Source of the DNA: Gordionus sp. m RMFG-2023
Taxonomy: Eukaryota > Nematomorpha > Gordioida > Chordodea > Parachordodidae
Assembly (NCBI RefSeq): GCF_954871325.1
Contig: NC_088779.1
Coordinates: forward strand, 3,598,846 to 3,662,845
Length of the DNA stretch: 64,000 nucleotides
Direction of reading: 5' to 3'
Below, in pieces: positions 13,254-51,836 of the stretch (position 1 is the first letter of the stretch; each line of letters opens with the position of its first letter). The notes beneath the pieces are model-generated. The model was given only the letters and a program-made list of their open reading frames with translations, did not search any database and was not told the origin of the DNA. A program made the position numbers and the translations under genes.

Positions 13254-15706
13254 ATCTTTTCTTAAATTTACTTATTATGAAGATATTTTGGACTTTAATT
13301 TTAGGCAGAAGTGAATATGAAAATGAAATGTTAAAAATCATAATATACCTCTGATATAATATTTAGCTACAATTTTAAAGGCTATAAAATATATTTACGG
13401 TTTAATACAAAAATTCTTATAAAGATCTAACTGGCTTACTGCTATTAACTCTTTCTATAAAATTTCAAAAGGATATATAATATATTAATTTCCATAAACA
13501 ATAATTTTTTTAAGATACAATTATACATATGCATCTTAATACACTTTTACTTAGTAAAAGTAAATCTAATTTTTAAAGTGACCTAAGAATTTTTTACCCG
13601 TTGTAACACCTTCGTCGTCTATAAATAAATATTATATCGAATGGAGTTAAAATTTTATATTTATATACAATAAAATTACTTTTCTTGTCGCACAGGAGGT
13701 GGCCATCTAAAATAATTCATTTTTATTTTACATCAAACTCTGTAAATTAAATATTCCTTACTCGAATCATATTGACAAATTACCGCTACAGCTAAATAAT
13801 ATGCATATAATATATAAAAAAGAATATTAAATAAATTTTATCAGTGATCTTTTTATTTTAATGAATAAATATTGAAAACTAAAATTCTATTACATTCATG
13901 AAATAGTTATAAAGATTGTAGATTATAAAATGACGATTCTGTAATAGAAAATAAATATATTAAAAAAAATTAAAATTAGGAGGGTGTTATTTTAAACAGG
14001 GAATATCCATAAATTGTATTACTACAAATCTTTAAAAAGATCTTTTAGCAGAAGTAACTTTACGATATTTATATATCATTAATATGAAAATACTTTGATT
14101 CCGAGCGGTAGAATTATTATTTATTACTATTATAAAATATAAAAGAATATACAAATATAAGAATATTATTAAGCGATAGGATTTCCATTCATTAAATTAT
14201 TGATTCATTTAAGTATTAAAACTTTTAAAAAATGTCTAAAATTAAAAACAAGAGCATTATAATTTTGGGAGCCTCCTAAATAGTTATTATTTTAAGTTTA
14301 AAATAAATGACGGTTAAAAATATTTTAGACAGCGGGGTAGTGCCTAGCTATATACATATCTTTATTCTAATTTTCTATAAATGAAAGAACAAATTATATA
14401 CTTGGATTCGCTTCCACATCTAATGAATAAAATGTATATTTTTGAAAAAAATGTTTTCTAATGTAATAATTTTTACTTTGAGTACATGCTAAGATTACAA
14501 TGAGACCTGATAGAAATGTAAAAAAATTTATTCATTATATTTTATTTTATTTTTTTGTAATTTAATAAAAAAAATTAGAAATTTTATTTTTTAAATTTAA
14601 TAAAATTATTTATTAAAAATTTTTTTTAATTTAAATTATAAACTGATTTTAGATAATTTATGAACTTTGATAGGTCAAAGGTTGATTTCAATTTTATAAT
14701 GTTTTTTAAAAAATATTTATTTACAATTATACCATCACACCTACTTGTATTTTTTTTTACTATATAAATTTCTACCAGCTCAAATGTTAAATTTCTTCTA
14801 TTTTTTATCATAATATTCGTTGCTAAATAACCTATTTTATATCATTATACCATTAGACTTTCGCTTTTCACTAAATAAATTTGTGTTATGTAAAGGGTCA
14901 GAGTTCAATATGTGCCCAAACAAATATTTTAATATAATATAATATAATATATAAAAAATAATAATTTTTGATATTAAATTATTTTATATAGAAATAATAT
15001 TTTAAATATTTTGATACATTTAAGTTTATATGAATATAAAAATATATAAAATACGCGCTAAATCTTTTTATCTTTTAAAGTTATTGCTTCTAAAAGTTTG
15101 GCTGCCTTCACGCTTCAAGATTTATATTTAAATTGTTATTTGATCATTTCTTTGGTGATTGGAGAATTTTGATTGAAGAATTAATAGGTAAGGCACCAAA
15201 TATCAAACCAAATATTAAAAATTTCTCCACAATAAGTTTTAACCTAATACATTTTTCCAATCAATTTTCTTACGAACATTTAATACCCCGACCCCATCTA
15301 TAAAGAGATTAAAGAAATTAAATGTATTATTTAAACACTACTTAATACAAGTAGCATCGGCATATCTAGCCAAAGGAAAGTACAGAAGGGTAAATCCCGC
15401 CTCCCTCACAATAAATGACGCATAATGTCAATTTATCGATACTCTTATCTCGAAACACTTTTTCGCCAATCTTTTACGATAATTGTTTATAGTGAAGGAA
15501 TTTTATAGATAAGGTAATATCTTGAAACCAATTCTACGATTTTTTTTCCTCGAGTGACGACAATATCGCGATCGAGAATTTATATCCTAGAAAACCTTAA
15601 CTTCGATTACTTTAGAGTGACTACATTTTAAATAAACAAAACAATTTTATCCTTCTTCTCACGTTGTAAGTATTGGGAAGGGGGGCGTTTTGGTTACGTT
15701 TACACA

Positions 15707-15718
15707 CCCCCCCCCCCC
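15707..15718 (+). repeat. Poly-C run (12 nt)
   Basis: Uninterrupted C12. Confidence 0.95.
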
Positions 15719-16357
15719 TCTCCCAAATAAATTTTAAAAATGTGCTTTATTTTATTAAAGATAAATTTAAATTTTAACAATTATTCTGAAATAACTTGGA
15801 ATTTTTTTCATAAAATACTAAATCTAGAATACCGATTAACTCAGATTATTTTTAAAAAATTATATATAATTTTGCTAAGTTATTTTTTTTTCAAATTTTT
15901 TTTAAAAATTTTTCTGGTTCATTTTGTTTTAAAGATTTTTTTAAATTGTTGTGCAAACAATAAAAGGGAACCTCATTAAAATTAATTTTTCTAGAAAAAA
16001 TGTTGTTCCTTTATCGGAACAGATAAAACCTGAAATAACGAATATGATATATCTGAAGAAAAATAAGTTTCATGGAAATTCTTACCATATTTTTTTATAT
16101 GCTTCCCAATACAATTATTATTTATTTATAATGCACATCGATATAAACTTTTTATATATTAACTTAATTCATTTGATAATTTTGACATAACTTTCTGTCC
16201 TCTTTCCGCATTTCAATAATTAAAAAATAGCTGCAAAGTTCTAATTAATCAGAATTATATTTCAAAATATTCTATTGGATTCGATAAATTTATAATTGTT
16301 TAGTGAAGGAAGAAAATTAGGAAAATTATTTTTTAAAAAACACCCTTTCTTAATATC

Positions 16358-18313
16358 TGCAATTTCTTATTCACAGTATAATTAATAGTATATAAATTAA
16401 TTTTTAAGTAATGTGTTGTTATTGCAGTTGCTTCCTATATAGAATGCAACCTAGAATTGCATGTGATTGGTTTTCCTGCCAGGGTATACCCTTTATCAGA
16501 GTTGGGATTCGGCCTTCTATACACCCCGCCAGGCGTACGGAGGATTGTGTTCTTCAATATTATGGTGGGATTTATAGTACCCCAGTCATGCTATAATGAT
16601 ATTACATAAAAACAACTGGAAAATTTCATTAGTTGTATTAAATATATCTGAGAATCTATATTCCAAATTTCATTTATTTTGATTGAGTTTTAAATATATA
16701 TATATTTTGTGACTAATTGGGGTCTGTAAAACCCCACCAGAGTAAATTCGTAATTTCTTTAAAAAAAATTTTTATATAATTTTAAATATAAAATTTAATA
16801 AAAAGAAATTTCAATATATTGTATTTTAAATGAGATATATTGAAAAGAAAACATAAAGAAATTTTTGATGGATTTCTATTTTTATCAGCTTATATTTTTA
16901 AAAATTAATTTTAACATTTACTATGATTTGAGCAGATTTTGATAGGGAAAAGTTTGGAGCATATTAATGTTGTATGATAAATGTTTTGCGTGTCAAAATT
17001 AACATATTTGTATTTTATATGTTATAAATTTTGTTTAAATTGAAGAATAAAGATCAAAATTATAATGTGTTACCAAAAATGAATATTTTTTTACAAAATA
17101 TAATATTTGAAATTTAAAAAGAGTGAGCCTTTTTTATATAAAATTTTTATAAGTTATAATTATCCTCGTCATAATTATTCTACACAAAATAAATTAATAT
17201 TTGATAAAGTTTAAAGTTAGTTCTATCTAATATACAAGTATTAAATAAAAATAAAGAAAATAGATGGAGTTATATAGATTTGTCATTTTATCACCATAGT
17301 ATTGAAAGAATTAATATGATTTTTATTTTCCCCTCGAATTATATGAATATTTGATTATTATTATAACTAGTATTATTTATCGATATATATTCCTTCAATT
17401 AACGAAAGATTAGTATCTAAATCGTCTCTTGACAGATAAAATAAATATTTAAAATACTAAAAGATGTAGCTAGACTAAATTTATAATCATTCCAAATTGG
17501 AATTTATTGATCTAACAATATATTTTAAATTGTTTTTAATAAATATCTGCTATAATGATTTTAAAAATTCTTTTTTAAATGGAAATATTTTTTGAATTTA
17601 AAAAAAAAAAATATTTTTTATATATTCGAATAAATAAGAATTTTAATTTTCGAGATGGATTAATATATTTGAATGCTTTTCAACCCTTAAAACATAATGC
17701 CCCAATTTGTTGGGCACAATTCGTGTCCAACCTATTGTTTGAAGATGAGAAAACTTTTTATAAAACACATCAATGTTCTCGCCCCTGCTGAAATCAGAAA
17801 AACCACCAAATACAGTTCCTAGATCCCTCTTACTCATTTATTCCCATCGCCTGCTCCATTCTCATCACCTTCGGTAGCAAAGCTCAATGCTTTTTCTAAG
17901 AATTGGGGAATAGATTCCGATCAGCCTAAGAAACCCCTTTTCTTAAGGCAAAGACTATTTACCGCCATTATTCGCTATAACCATCTAAGTTTTCTCTCTT
18001 CCATTGAATAATCTTCCATGATTTTTATAATACTTTAAATCTTTACTTCACAAATTGAATATTTGAATTTCAGGGTCATCATTTTTGACAATAATGTCCT
18101 TTAAACCTTAGAATTTTTTATATTACACTAGAAGGCGATGATTCTAATAAATATCCTATACATTTAGACGAAAAAATTCTTTTATTGGTCTTTGATAAAT
18201 GAGACATTTCTTTTGCTTCTATATTTTATTTTTACTTTTTTTTCTTTATTTTCTTTATTTCATTTCTTTTCTTTCTTTTCATTATTTTCTATATTTCTAT
18301 TGTTTCAATATTT

Positions 18314-18397
<84 letters not shown>

Positions 18398-18830
18398 TCC
18401 TGCCTTCTTTCAAATATGAAATTTTAAATTTTAAAGGTATGAGTATTTATTATTTTAAAGTTTAGACGTGGACATGAGAAAGTTTTGAACAGTGAAACTT
18501 TAAAAAGAAACAATTACTTCAAACTTCAAAATACAATATTCTCATGCCCATATTTACTAACCAACATATTGGGAATCTTTGGGGAAGAAGATTTTTCAAT
18601 TAAGCAAAACCCTAAGAAAAACATAACTGGGCAGCAGATATCCAAAAGAAGGGTTTTATCTAAGATAAGGGATTTACCTAAAAAGCTGTCGATCTAACTT
18701 TTAAAGTATCCACTCCTCCCTTGGATAACCTTACATCTTTTTTAAAAAATAATATTAAAATAATTTTTTATAGTATAATTATATTAGTAACTAGGGGCTA
18801 GTAGAATCAGGGCTAGTTGGATCAATCAAA
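16358..18830 (+). repeat. Unclassified long repeat, copy 2
   Basis: This is the shorter same-strand copy of 3910-8652. It begins at the same word (CAGTATAATTAATAGTATAT near 16375) and ends at the same block (AACTAGGGGCTAGTAGAATC near 18791). A (TTTC)n tract is expanded inside it at a position where copy 1 has only about four units. No coding frame is shared between the two copies. Confidence 0.7.
18311..18399 (+). repeat. (TTTC)n microsatellite
   Basis: About 22 uninterrupted TTTC units. It produces spurious Phe/Leu/Ser-rich open frames in all three frames. Confidence 0.95.
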
Positions 18831-20430
18831 TTATGCTAACAAATATGATATATTTATAATAGTATACTTATATAATAATAGAAAATAAGTATTTATTGGC
18901 CACTTATTATATAACAATTGACGTATTTCTTTCCATTTGTATTATTCATTTTTTTTCTTCTTTTTTTATTGTTTTTTTTATTATCCTCTTTCTTTTTTTA
19001 AAAATATTTTTTGGGGGTTAGGATTTTAAATAAGCTTCGAAAAATTTTATGGTATAATAAAATGATTTTGTTTCATAACAACTATACGTGATTTCAAAAT
19101 TCGCAACCGTAGTCACTTATTTTATTAATAAAAAATGTAATATCTTATAAAGGTTCTAATATTTTTCAATAAATTTAGTTTAATTTAACTAATAGTTTTA
19201 AGATGGGGGTTTCATTAACCCAAATTTACAGCACTCTTATCTGGGGTGTTTTAACGCTAGCAAATATTAGTCAACATTTGTTTCTATTGCCATGTAATTC
19301 ATTCATTTCATCGCAAAGTCAGTATACATTTTAGCTATTATTTTACTTGCCTTTTGAAAAATTCCCCCAGCGACACGTTTCGCCTCGCTTGAGCGATACG
19401 CGCTTGCTATAAACGTCGCCCCTTAAAAAAAAATATAGTTTCGAATTTGTATCTATTTTTTTAAATTTATTTATTTTCAAAAATACAATTTTATACACTT
19501 TATTCATATCATATTAAAATAAAATTATTAAATCTAATTTTTGAAAAACTACTTACCATATTGTACGTTAAAAGGGCTGGCAAAAGGGTTGTATATTTGT
19601 AATCGGTCGTTATTGGAACGTTGATCCTCAGCGGACTCTTTACATCCTCGCTCCGCTGTTATGCGTAGGTGAAAATGAGGTAATTTCTTTGTTTTCTAAC
19701 CTTTATTTTTTCTCTATACTTCTTTCATTATCTCACATGAGGAAATGATACGAATTATACAAGAATCACATTTTTTTTTCTTCTTTCTACAAATTTTGTA
19801 GCGGGTAGTATGTTTAAGTTAGAAGTAGTAAAAATGATTTGATTTCCTTAAACAGAAAAAAAGTATTTACCGAAATTTTTTTTAATCCAATATATAACTC
19901 CGTCCCCTAGTTTCACCAAATTATTTACGAATTTTATCGTTAAAATAGTCCTTTTTTTGTTGTTTCAAATACGCTTAAATGCTAAATTTATTATGGTCGT
20001 TAAACGAATTAATTTCATTCTTTTCGCCAGCTATAATTAAGCCTTACATTCTTAAACCCCCCATTGTTTGATATTTATATCACATTTTTATGCCCTCTTG
20101 ACCAAAATTGGTTACTAATTTCATTTTATAATATAAGATGACCTAAATTTAAAATTCATGTAAAAGTTGTATTTTTTTTGTTTTTTTTTTGGAAGAATGG
20201 ATAAATTGATAAATTACAAAATGCAAGAAAAATTAAAAAAAAAATCCCATGAGAATCATGAAAACATAAAAATTTATTTTAAAAAATATAATAAAAAACA
20301 GGAAAATATGTTTTATATAATGGAAAAAATATTGGCAAATATTATATTTTTAATTAATTTATTTTTAAATTTAAGCTTTCTTTTCTCACAAAATGAATAA
20401 AATGTTGTTATATCCTAGGAAATATGAGTT
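18831..20430. other. Spacer; locally GC-richer at 19375-19670
   Basis: No exon or RNA gene was recognised. The less AT-rich patch (words such as CGCCTCGCTTGAGCGATACG and CTCGCTCCGCTGTTATGCG) has no cloverleaf or open frame and may be transposon debris. Confidence 0.4.
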
Positions 20431-20489
20431 TATTTAATATTTGGAAAAGACTAAGGGATCCTAATTCCTGTTTTAGCATATGCTATTTA

Positions 20490-20627
20490 AAAAAAGTTCT
20501 CTTTTAACTCCATAGGTCCACTTACTTTAAAGAGGTTTATTGTTAATTGGAAACCTAGACAATTTTTTTTAAAAATGACAGGCATTTTGATTCAAAGCCA
20601 CATCCTATTCTAATATAATAATAAAGT
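20490..20627 (+). repeat. Direct repeat unit 1 (mate at 21068-21202)
   Basis: It shares TTTATTGTTAATTGGAAACC and flanking words in order with 21068-21202, about 580 bp downstream. Confidence 0.75.
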
Positions 20628-21067
20628 GATCAGGAATAAAAAATAATAGAAAGAATAAAGTCCGAGCTATTAACATATATCTGTATTAAAATAGAAAATT
20701 ATATGTATGTTAAATAATGATATTAATTAAAATTATATTTTTTTACTCATGATATCATAAAAAATCATCCAGATCTTTTATTAATGCTATAATTCATTTT
20801 AAAAGATAATTTATATATTAATTAATTGTTACTTTGATATAGTATTGCATTTTGAATTAGTAAAAGATATTTGAATTAAAAGAATTCCGTCCATTGAAAT
20901 TGCCACGCATACAAGGTCATTTAGATTTATTTAATTTTGTAAATATTTTAAAGCCCAAAAAAAATTCATTTATTTAATTGATAAATTAAAATTACCAGGA
21001 TTATGATAATTTGTAGATGTTGAATATAAAAAGATTCATTATGCAGAGACATGTATATTTGTTTGGT

Positions 21068-21202
21068 TTAAAAAAAAATCTTTTAACTGCATAGGTACAT
21101 ATTTAAAAGAGCTTTATTGTTAATTGGAAACCTAAATAATTTTTTAAAAAATGATAATCATTTCTATTCAAAGCCAACTCCTATTCTATATAATATGTAA
21201 AA
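21068..21202 (+). repeat. Direct repeat unit 2 (mate at 20490-20627)
   Basis: This is the second copy, with several substitutions and short indels relative to the first. The spacing and orientation suggest either solo transposon copies or an old local duplication. Confidence 0.75.
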
Positions 21203-23335
21203 CAATTTTTTATAATAAAATATAATAAGAAAAATAAAGTAACAAATAAATTTCCGCAAGATGGAGCATTTTTAAAAAAATACATGGAAAATTTTTTATA
21301 TAATATGTTAATCAAATTTCATTTAAAATAAAAATAACCCAGATTCTAGTTTTGGGAGTTGGAACGTGTTGGTGAGAGCTTGAATTTCGTAGATAAGGCC
21401 GTTCTAGATATAATTTGAAACCGCCTCCTTTATCGAATTTCTTAACGAAATTATCAAATGCCAAAAATAAAAAACGAATAGTATTATAGAAAAAAAAACT
21501 ATTTTTCGGACCATCAAAGCAAAAAATTAGCATCTAAAAACTCTTCAGTATTAATAATATGAAAATTTATTATTTTGAATGTCTATAGTAACATTTAAAC
21601 GAGAACAAAACCTATAAATAAAACGAAAAGCGAAATATATATTTAATTCAACAGGCGCTCATTTTCGTAATTGTGTACTCCATGGATGAGTGATTTTTTT
21701 TCTTATTTTGATATTGTGTTCGGCATTATATATTTATTTAGATACTATAATTTCCATATGTATATATGTGTATATACTATAATAGTTCGATTAAGTCAAC
21801 AAATCCGAATTTATTTTATGATTACATCAAAAGTTGATTCTTTCTCGTTTTGTAATTTCTATACCCGTTCCCCTAATATTATGATAAAATATTTTCAAAA
21901 ATAAATTTTTTTTTCTTTTATTTATAACAAAGATGTGTATATACATTTTTTTTGTAAAGTATATCGCAATCGCACTCAGTTACAAATTATAGCACATTTT
22001 TTTTTTGAAAGAAAACAAAAATATTTAAGCTTTGCCCGAATAGAATATATTTTTAATCGGGTTTTTAAATTTAACTTTTGTGTCCTGGATGAAGATCCTT
22101 TATTTTTTGGGGAGTTTTTAACTTATTTAGGATTTCGAAACTTAAAAAGAGAAAGAAGTTTGTTAATATATTTTATATTAAGATATGGAATTTAATATAG
22201 TATTCGGAATTCTCCTCAAATTTTTAATCATTTATCGAGGGCGATTTCTTTAACTCGAAATATCTGGTTTAATTGGGAAACGTTTATTCTTCCAGACTCT
22301 GTAAACTACCAATCCCTTTAAAATTTCTGACATTTCCGTCGTGAAATTTTGCGTATTTTTTTTTATTTATAAATTAAAGAATAGAATCAAAAGTTCAGAA
22401 AAATAAACGGTTGTCGAAAACTTATTTTGGTTACGCTATGCATTGCTGGATAAAATTTCCCATTCAAATCGAATTTTTTAAATATTTCGCCAAAATTAAA
22501 TGATTTAATAAATGGAAATCCCGATTCCTAACCAATTCTATATGCTAATAAGACATATATATATAGTACATATGGACTATTATAATTTAGTTCCAGCTGG
22601 AATTCCTTACATCTTCGCCTCAATGCAATTAATGTAATTTTTATTTTTGAATAGATAGTTATTTATTTGTAAAACGCTTTTTTTATTTATGTATAATAGT
22701 TATATATGTAAAATCAAAATTCTTTATAAATAAATTTTGATACACAACATCAATCATTAAAAAATTTATAAATTGTATTTAAATTAAAGAAGATTTTATA
22801 TTTATTAGACGCATTTTCATTAATGTTTTTACGATTTTCGTATAAATAACCTTAATCAACTTGCGGAAATTATTGTGGACAAAAAAAAATGATTTTGAAA
22901 GCATGTAAATATGTCCCCCCAAAAAATAATAATTTTACTGTAATAGGTCTTGGAGTTATGGATATTTTATTATTATACTGAATTTAACGTTTAACACAGT
23001 TTAAAATAAATAAATAAGATGGTTTTAACTTGATGAGGAAAATATGAGAGGTGCAAGATAAAACTTTTGGAGGGTTGGGATTGATGCTTGGAATTGCTGC
23101 ATACTATTAAAATATTAAAATTTTGTATATATTTATATATTATATGTAGCAACGATCTCATTTGTTTGAGATTATACTTTTATAGATTTTTCAGTACGAT
23201 AGTTCAGTTAAACTTTATATGGACATGGAGCATGTTCGATTTATTCCGTAAGGCAATAATACTTTTTGGATTTTTTGATGATGAATTATTATAATTTACT
23301 AAATTATTAGGGGAGAGAGTTAACACATATATATA
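21203..23335. other. Region with weak open frames, no assigned gene
   Basis: The plus frame 21935-22195 (86 codons) and the minus frame 21312-21533 (73 codons) are moderately free of the simple-sequence bias seen elsewhere. I recognise no domain and see no convincing splice partners. This could be a decayed gene or transposon. The rest of the interval shows nothing. Confidence 0.3.
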
Positions 23336-23640
23336 CTAGTAGAAAGCCCGTCAAAAATGACGAGGAATGAGATTTTTATTCATTTTTTACGATAGATGTC
23401 ATGCCAGGTTCAAGCTCACACTATTAAGAAGTATCCAAGATCTTATAATTTTAAAATAGTCTATCAAGCCCAGCTCAACCCTTAATAATTTGTAAAAGAT
23501 ATTCCCAAGTCAGGTGCAAGGTAATATTAATTTTGAGGTTCCAAGCTCAGTCCTACCCATTATAATTTTGAAAATTTTTTCCCGCCTCGGAGATAGTTAA
23601 ATTTTTAATATCATCACATGAACGGGAAATATCTGATTTA
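23336..23640 (-). mobile_element. Helitron-like 3' end (minus strand)
   Basis: On the minus strand a stem-loop (CCTCGTCATTTTTGACGGG) is followed by CTTTCTACTAG and then T. This is the hairpin, short spacer and CTRR terminus, followed by T, expected at a Helitron 3' end. The same arrangement occurs on the plus strand at 38013-38041. The 5' limit of this fragment is not visible; about 300 bp of similar internal sequence follows. Confidence 0.55.
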
Positions 23641-24319
23641 CCAATTAGTCTAATTTGGAAAAAAAATATGTAAATTCCGTATTAAGGGAAACTGGGAAGG
23701 CCTGGGCAACCACTTATTAGAGAATCATGACAAATAAAATAAAAATAACCGACTCTTATACTTTTTTGTAAAAATTTAATAAAGCATTTCGCTGACATTA
23801 CATTAAAATAAAAATGATGGATTGGTTCTTCCTTAAAATTTTATTGCAATTCAAGAATTCAGATGTTTTTTCTGATCGATTTAAGATAAATTGATTATTT
23901 CTATATGAAATTTTTTTTTTTAGAAGAATAGAAGAATCTTTTTGGATATAACTTTAAAATAAATATAATTAATAGTAATATAAGTAATTGAAATACATTT
24001 TCTGAAAGTTAATTATTACCTAATGTTATACCAGGTATAGAACTGTTAAAAAAAAAAATTTTTAATTACTAATTTACCAATTATCATCTATATGAATTTT
24101 TTTTTACTTTCTTTAGATTCAATTTCGATAAACAAGTGACTGAAATACTTATTATTGTATTGATTAGAGCCCAATTATATAAAATATATATATGGGTCCA
24201 CTGAACAATTATATTCTTCCGAAAAAAAATAATTATGAAATTAATTATTAGTGTATATAGTAATTGTTGTCAATTTTTTTTTAAATTGTCTATAATAAGT
24301 TAAGAAATTAGACATAATT

Positions 24320-24480
24320 TAGTGTTGTTAAACTACGAACCCTATTTTTTAGCCAAAAATATTACGCAAGCCTGTAGATTTTGCATATAGATGGTAGATA
24401 GGTTTGGACATCTATCTCGAGACTTGCATAACATTTTTTGGCTAAAATATTGAGCTAGCCGTAAAGCCGTAACAACACTA
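24320..24480. mobile_element. hAT-type foldback MITE
   Basis: The ends are TAGTGTTGTTAAAC and its inverse (AACAACACTA). The central portion keeps the palindromic AGCCAAAAATATTACGCAAG / CTTGCATAACATTTTTTGGC arms. The flanking octamers ACATAATT and CTCTAATT match at 5 of 8 positions. Confidence 0.8.
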
Positions 24481-24811
24481 CTCTAATTTGACCTGTGTGC
24501 AGGTAAAATAAGTGCGCGAGAATAGTGATTAAATTAATAAGGGCATGATTACATCTAAATACAATCTCGGAATTACAAATGTTATTTTAAATTATTTATT
24601 AAGTGTCTTTTTTTTTTAATTTTCTCATAGTAAAAATTGCTAAATTTGTCAATTTTGAAAGTTTAGTTCATTTTTTCCTCCAATAAGAGTTTAATTTATT
24701 TTGAATAATTTTTTGTTGGCCGAATAATATATGACATATCTGTTCAAATTTATCCTAATTAGTGACGATCTGCATCTAGAGAATCATTAGAAATGAAGGC
24801 GAATTTTCAGT

Positions 24812-25502
24812 AATAAGCATATATTATTCTGCTTCTACAACATTGATATACACTATTTAAAAAAAAATACAATTTCATAATTGTGCTCCCAAAATGGAAC
24901 TGTATATATTTAAAGATTTCTATTTAAATTTTATGGACGAATATATAAAAATACTTTGGCTCGAGGAATAATGCCGAATTACGAATTGCATATGTCGAGT
25001 TTAATGGATATGGAATTAAGATAATTGATAAGAATTTAGCTGATAAATGACTCCTAGTTATTAACTAAATTTAACGTTTCTAAGATTTCTTTCCTCTTAG
25101 AGAAATCTAAGATAAATTTAACTCTATTTTTACAAAGCGAAATAGGAACTGCAAATAAAAAATCTCAATAATTCGGATATTATTGTCGTAATATAATATA
25201 TATTCATAAATTTTTCTTTGCATCACGTAGTGTAAATTTAATCTTTTTTTATTGTTAAGAATTCAAAATTTGAAAATTATTTCTAATTATCTTAATTCCG
25301 TATTATCCATTATACTCGACATCAATACAATTCTTAATTCGGCATTATTTCTCTAGCCAATGTTTTCATATATTAGTCCAAAGAATTCAAATAGAAATCT
25401 TTAAACATATAATTCCATTTTGGGAGCACAATTATGAAATTGTATTTTTTTTAATAGTGTTTTAATATCAATGATGTAGAAGCAGAAAAATATATGCTTG
25501 TT
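24812..25502. mobile_element. MITE with ~115-bp terminal inverted repeats
   Basis: The left arm (24812-24930) and right arm (25385-25502) are near-perfect inverses; for example CATAATTGTGCTCCCAAAAT on the left corresponds to the inverse of ATTTTGGGAGCACAATTATG on the right. The interior (~450 bp) has no open frame, and part of it (25145-25420) resembles 2103-2420. This is a non-autonomous DNA transposon of unknown superfamily. Confidence 0.85.
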
Positions 25503-26052
25503 CAAGTTTTGATGTGGGAAATTACAACATTTATTAACGAATCAAGGAGATTTATAATTCGCTTAATAGATATCCAAAATTTAAGTTATGCATCCATCAA
25601 AATGACCTGTGTGAACAAAATTTTAGAATTTCTTTGGCATATACATTTCATAGGCTATTAATTTTAATATATTATTGCATTTTTTTAATTTAAGCTTATT
25701 TTTAATTCCCTAATGTTCCCGGAACAAAAGACATTGGACTTATTTCTTTCTTCATCTATCCATATTCTTCGTTTTTTATTTAAAAAATAAATATTATCTA
25801 ATGTTTTTTCTTACATTTACCATTTTTCTATATTGACCTAAACCTGACCATACTTCATAAAATATTTATCGTCTGCATTTTTAAAAGTTAAATATATTTA
25901 TTAGAACATTCGATAAATATTTCGCTAAAAAATTATTGTTTTAAAAATAATGCAATTAAAACCTGTAATAAAAATATTTTGAATAAAAACTTTAATATTC
26001 AATTAAAAAACTCCCGAAATTTTCTTTTATCTCCGTCAGTAGATTTTTGAAT

Positions 26053-51604
<25,552 letters not shown>

Positions 51605-51830
51605 TTAATTTTTTTAAAATATTAATGTAAATTTCATAAATTTGTAATATTTATACTTGATATTTTAATGTAAATTCCTAATGTGCACCATTTTTAAATA
51701 TAGATGGGAGATAAGACGAACTATTATGAATTACATTTATTTGATATTCTGAATAATGAAGAAAACTTTGATAGCTTTTTTTATAATATTTTCTATATAT
51801 ATACAAAAATTAATTTTAAGTGAATTTTTC

Positions 51831-51836
51831 AATAAA
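51831..51836 (+). terminator. Candidate polyadenylation signal of the receptor gene
   Basis: AATAAA, 227 nt downstream of the stop codon, is the first good hexamer. Confidence 0.45.

Larger units (their letters stand above)
12811..16357. other. AT-rich spacer
   Basis: No supported exon. Open frames at 15740-16190 are short, compositionally biased and lack domain motifs. Contains the tandem repeat at 13098-13253 and a C12 run at 15707-15718. Confidence 0.5.

Noticed and set aside
18192-18465. Phe/Leu/Ser-rich frames of 75-88 codons
   Set aside because: They are translations of the (TTTC)n microsatellite in different frames.
19560-19670. Possible tRNA-derived SINE in the GC-richer patch
   Set aside because: No A-box/B-box pair, no cloverleaf and no poly-A or simple-repeat tail could be identified.
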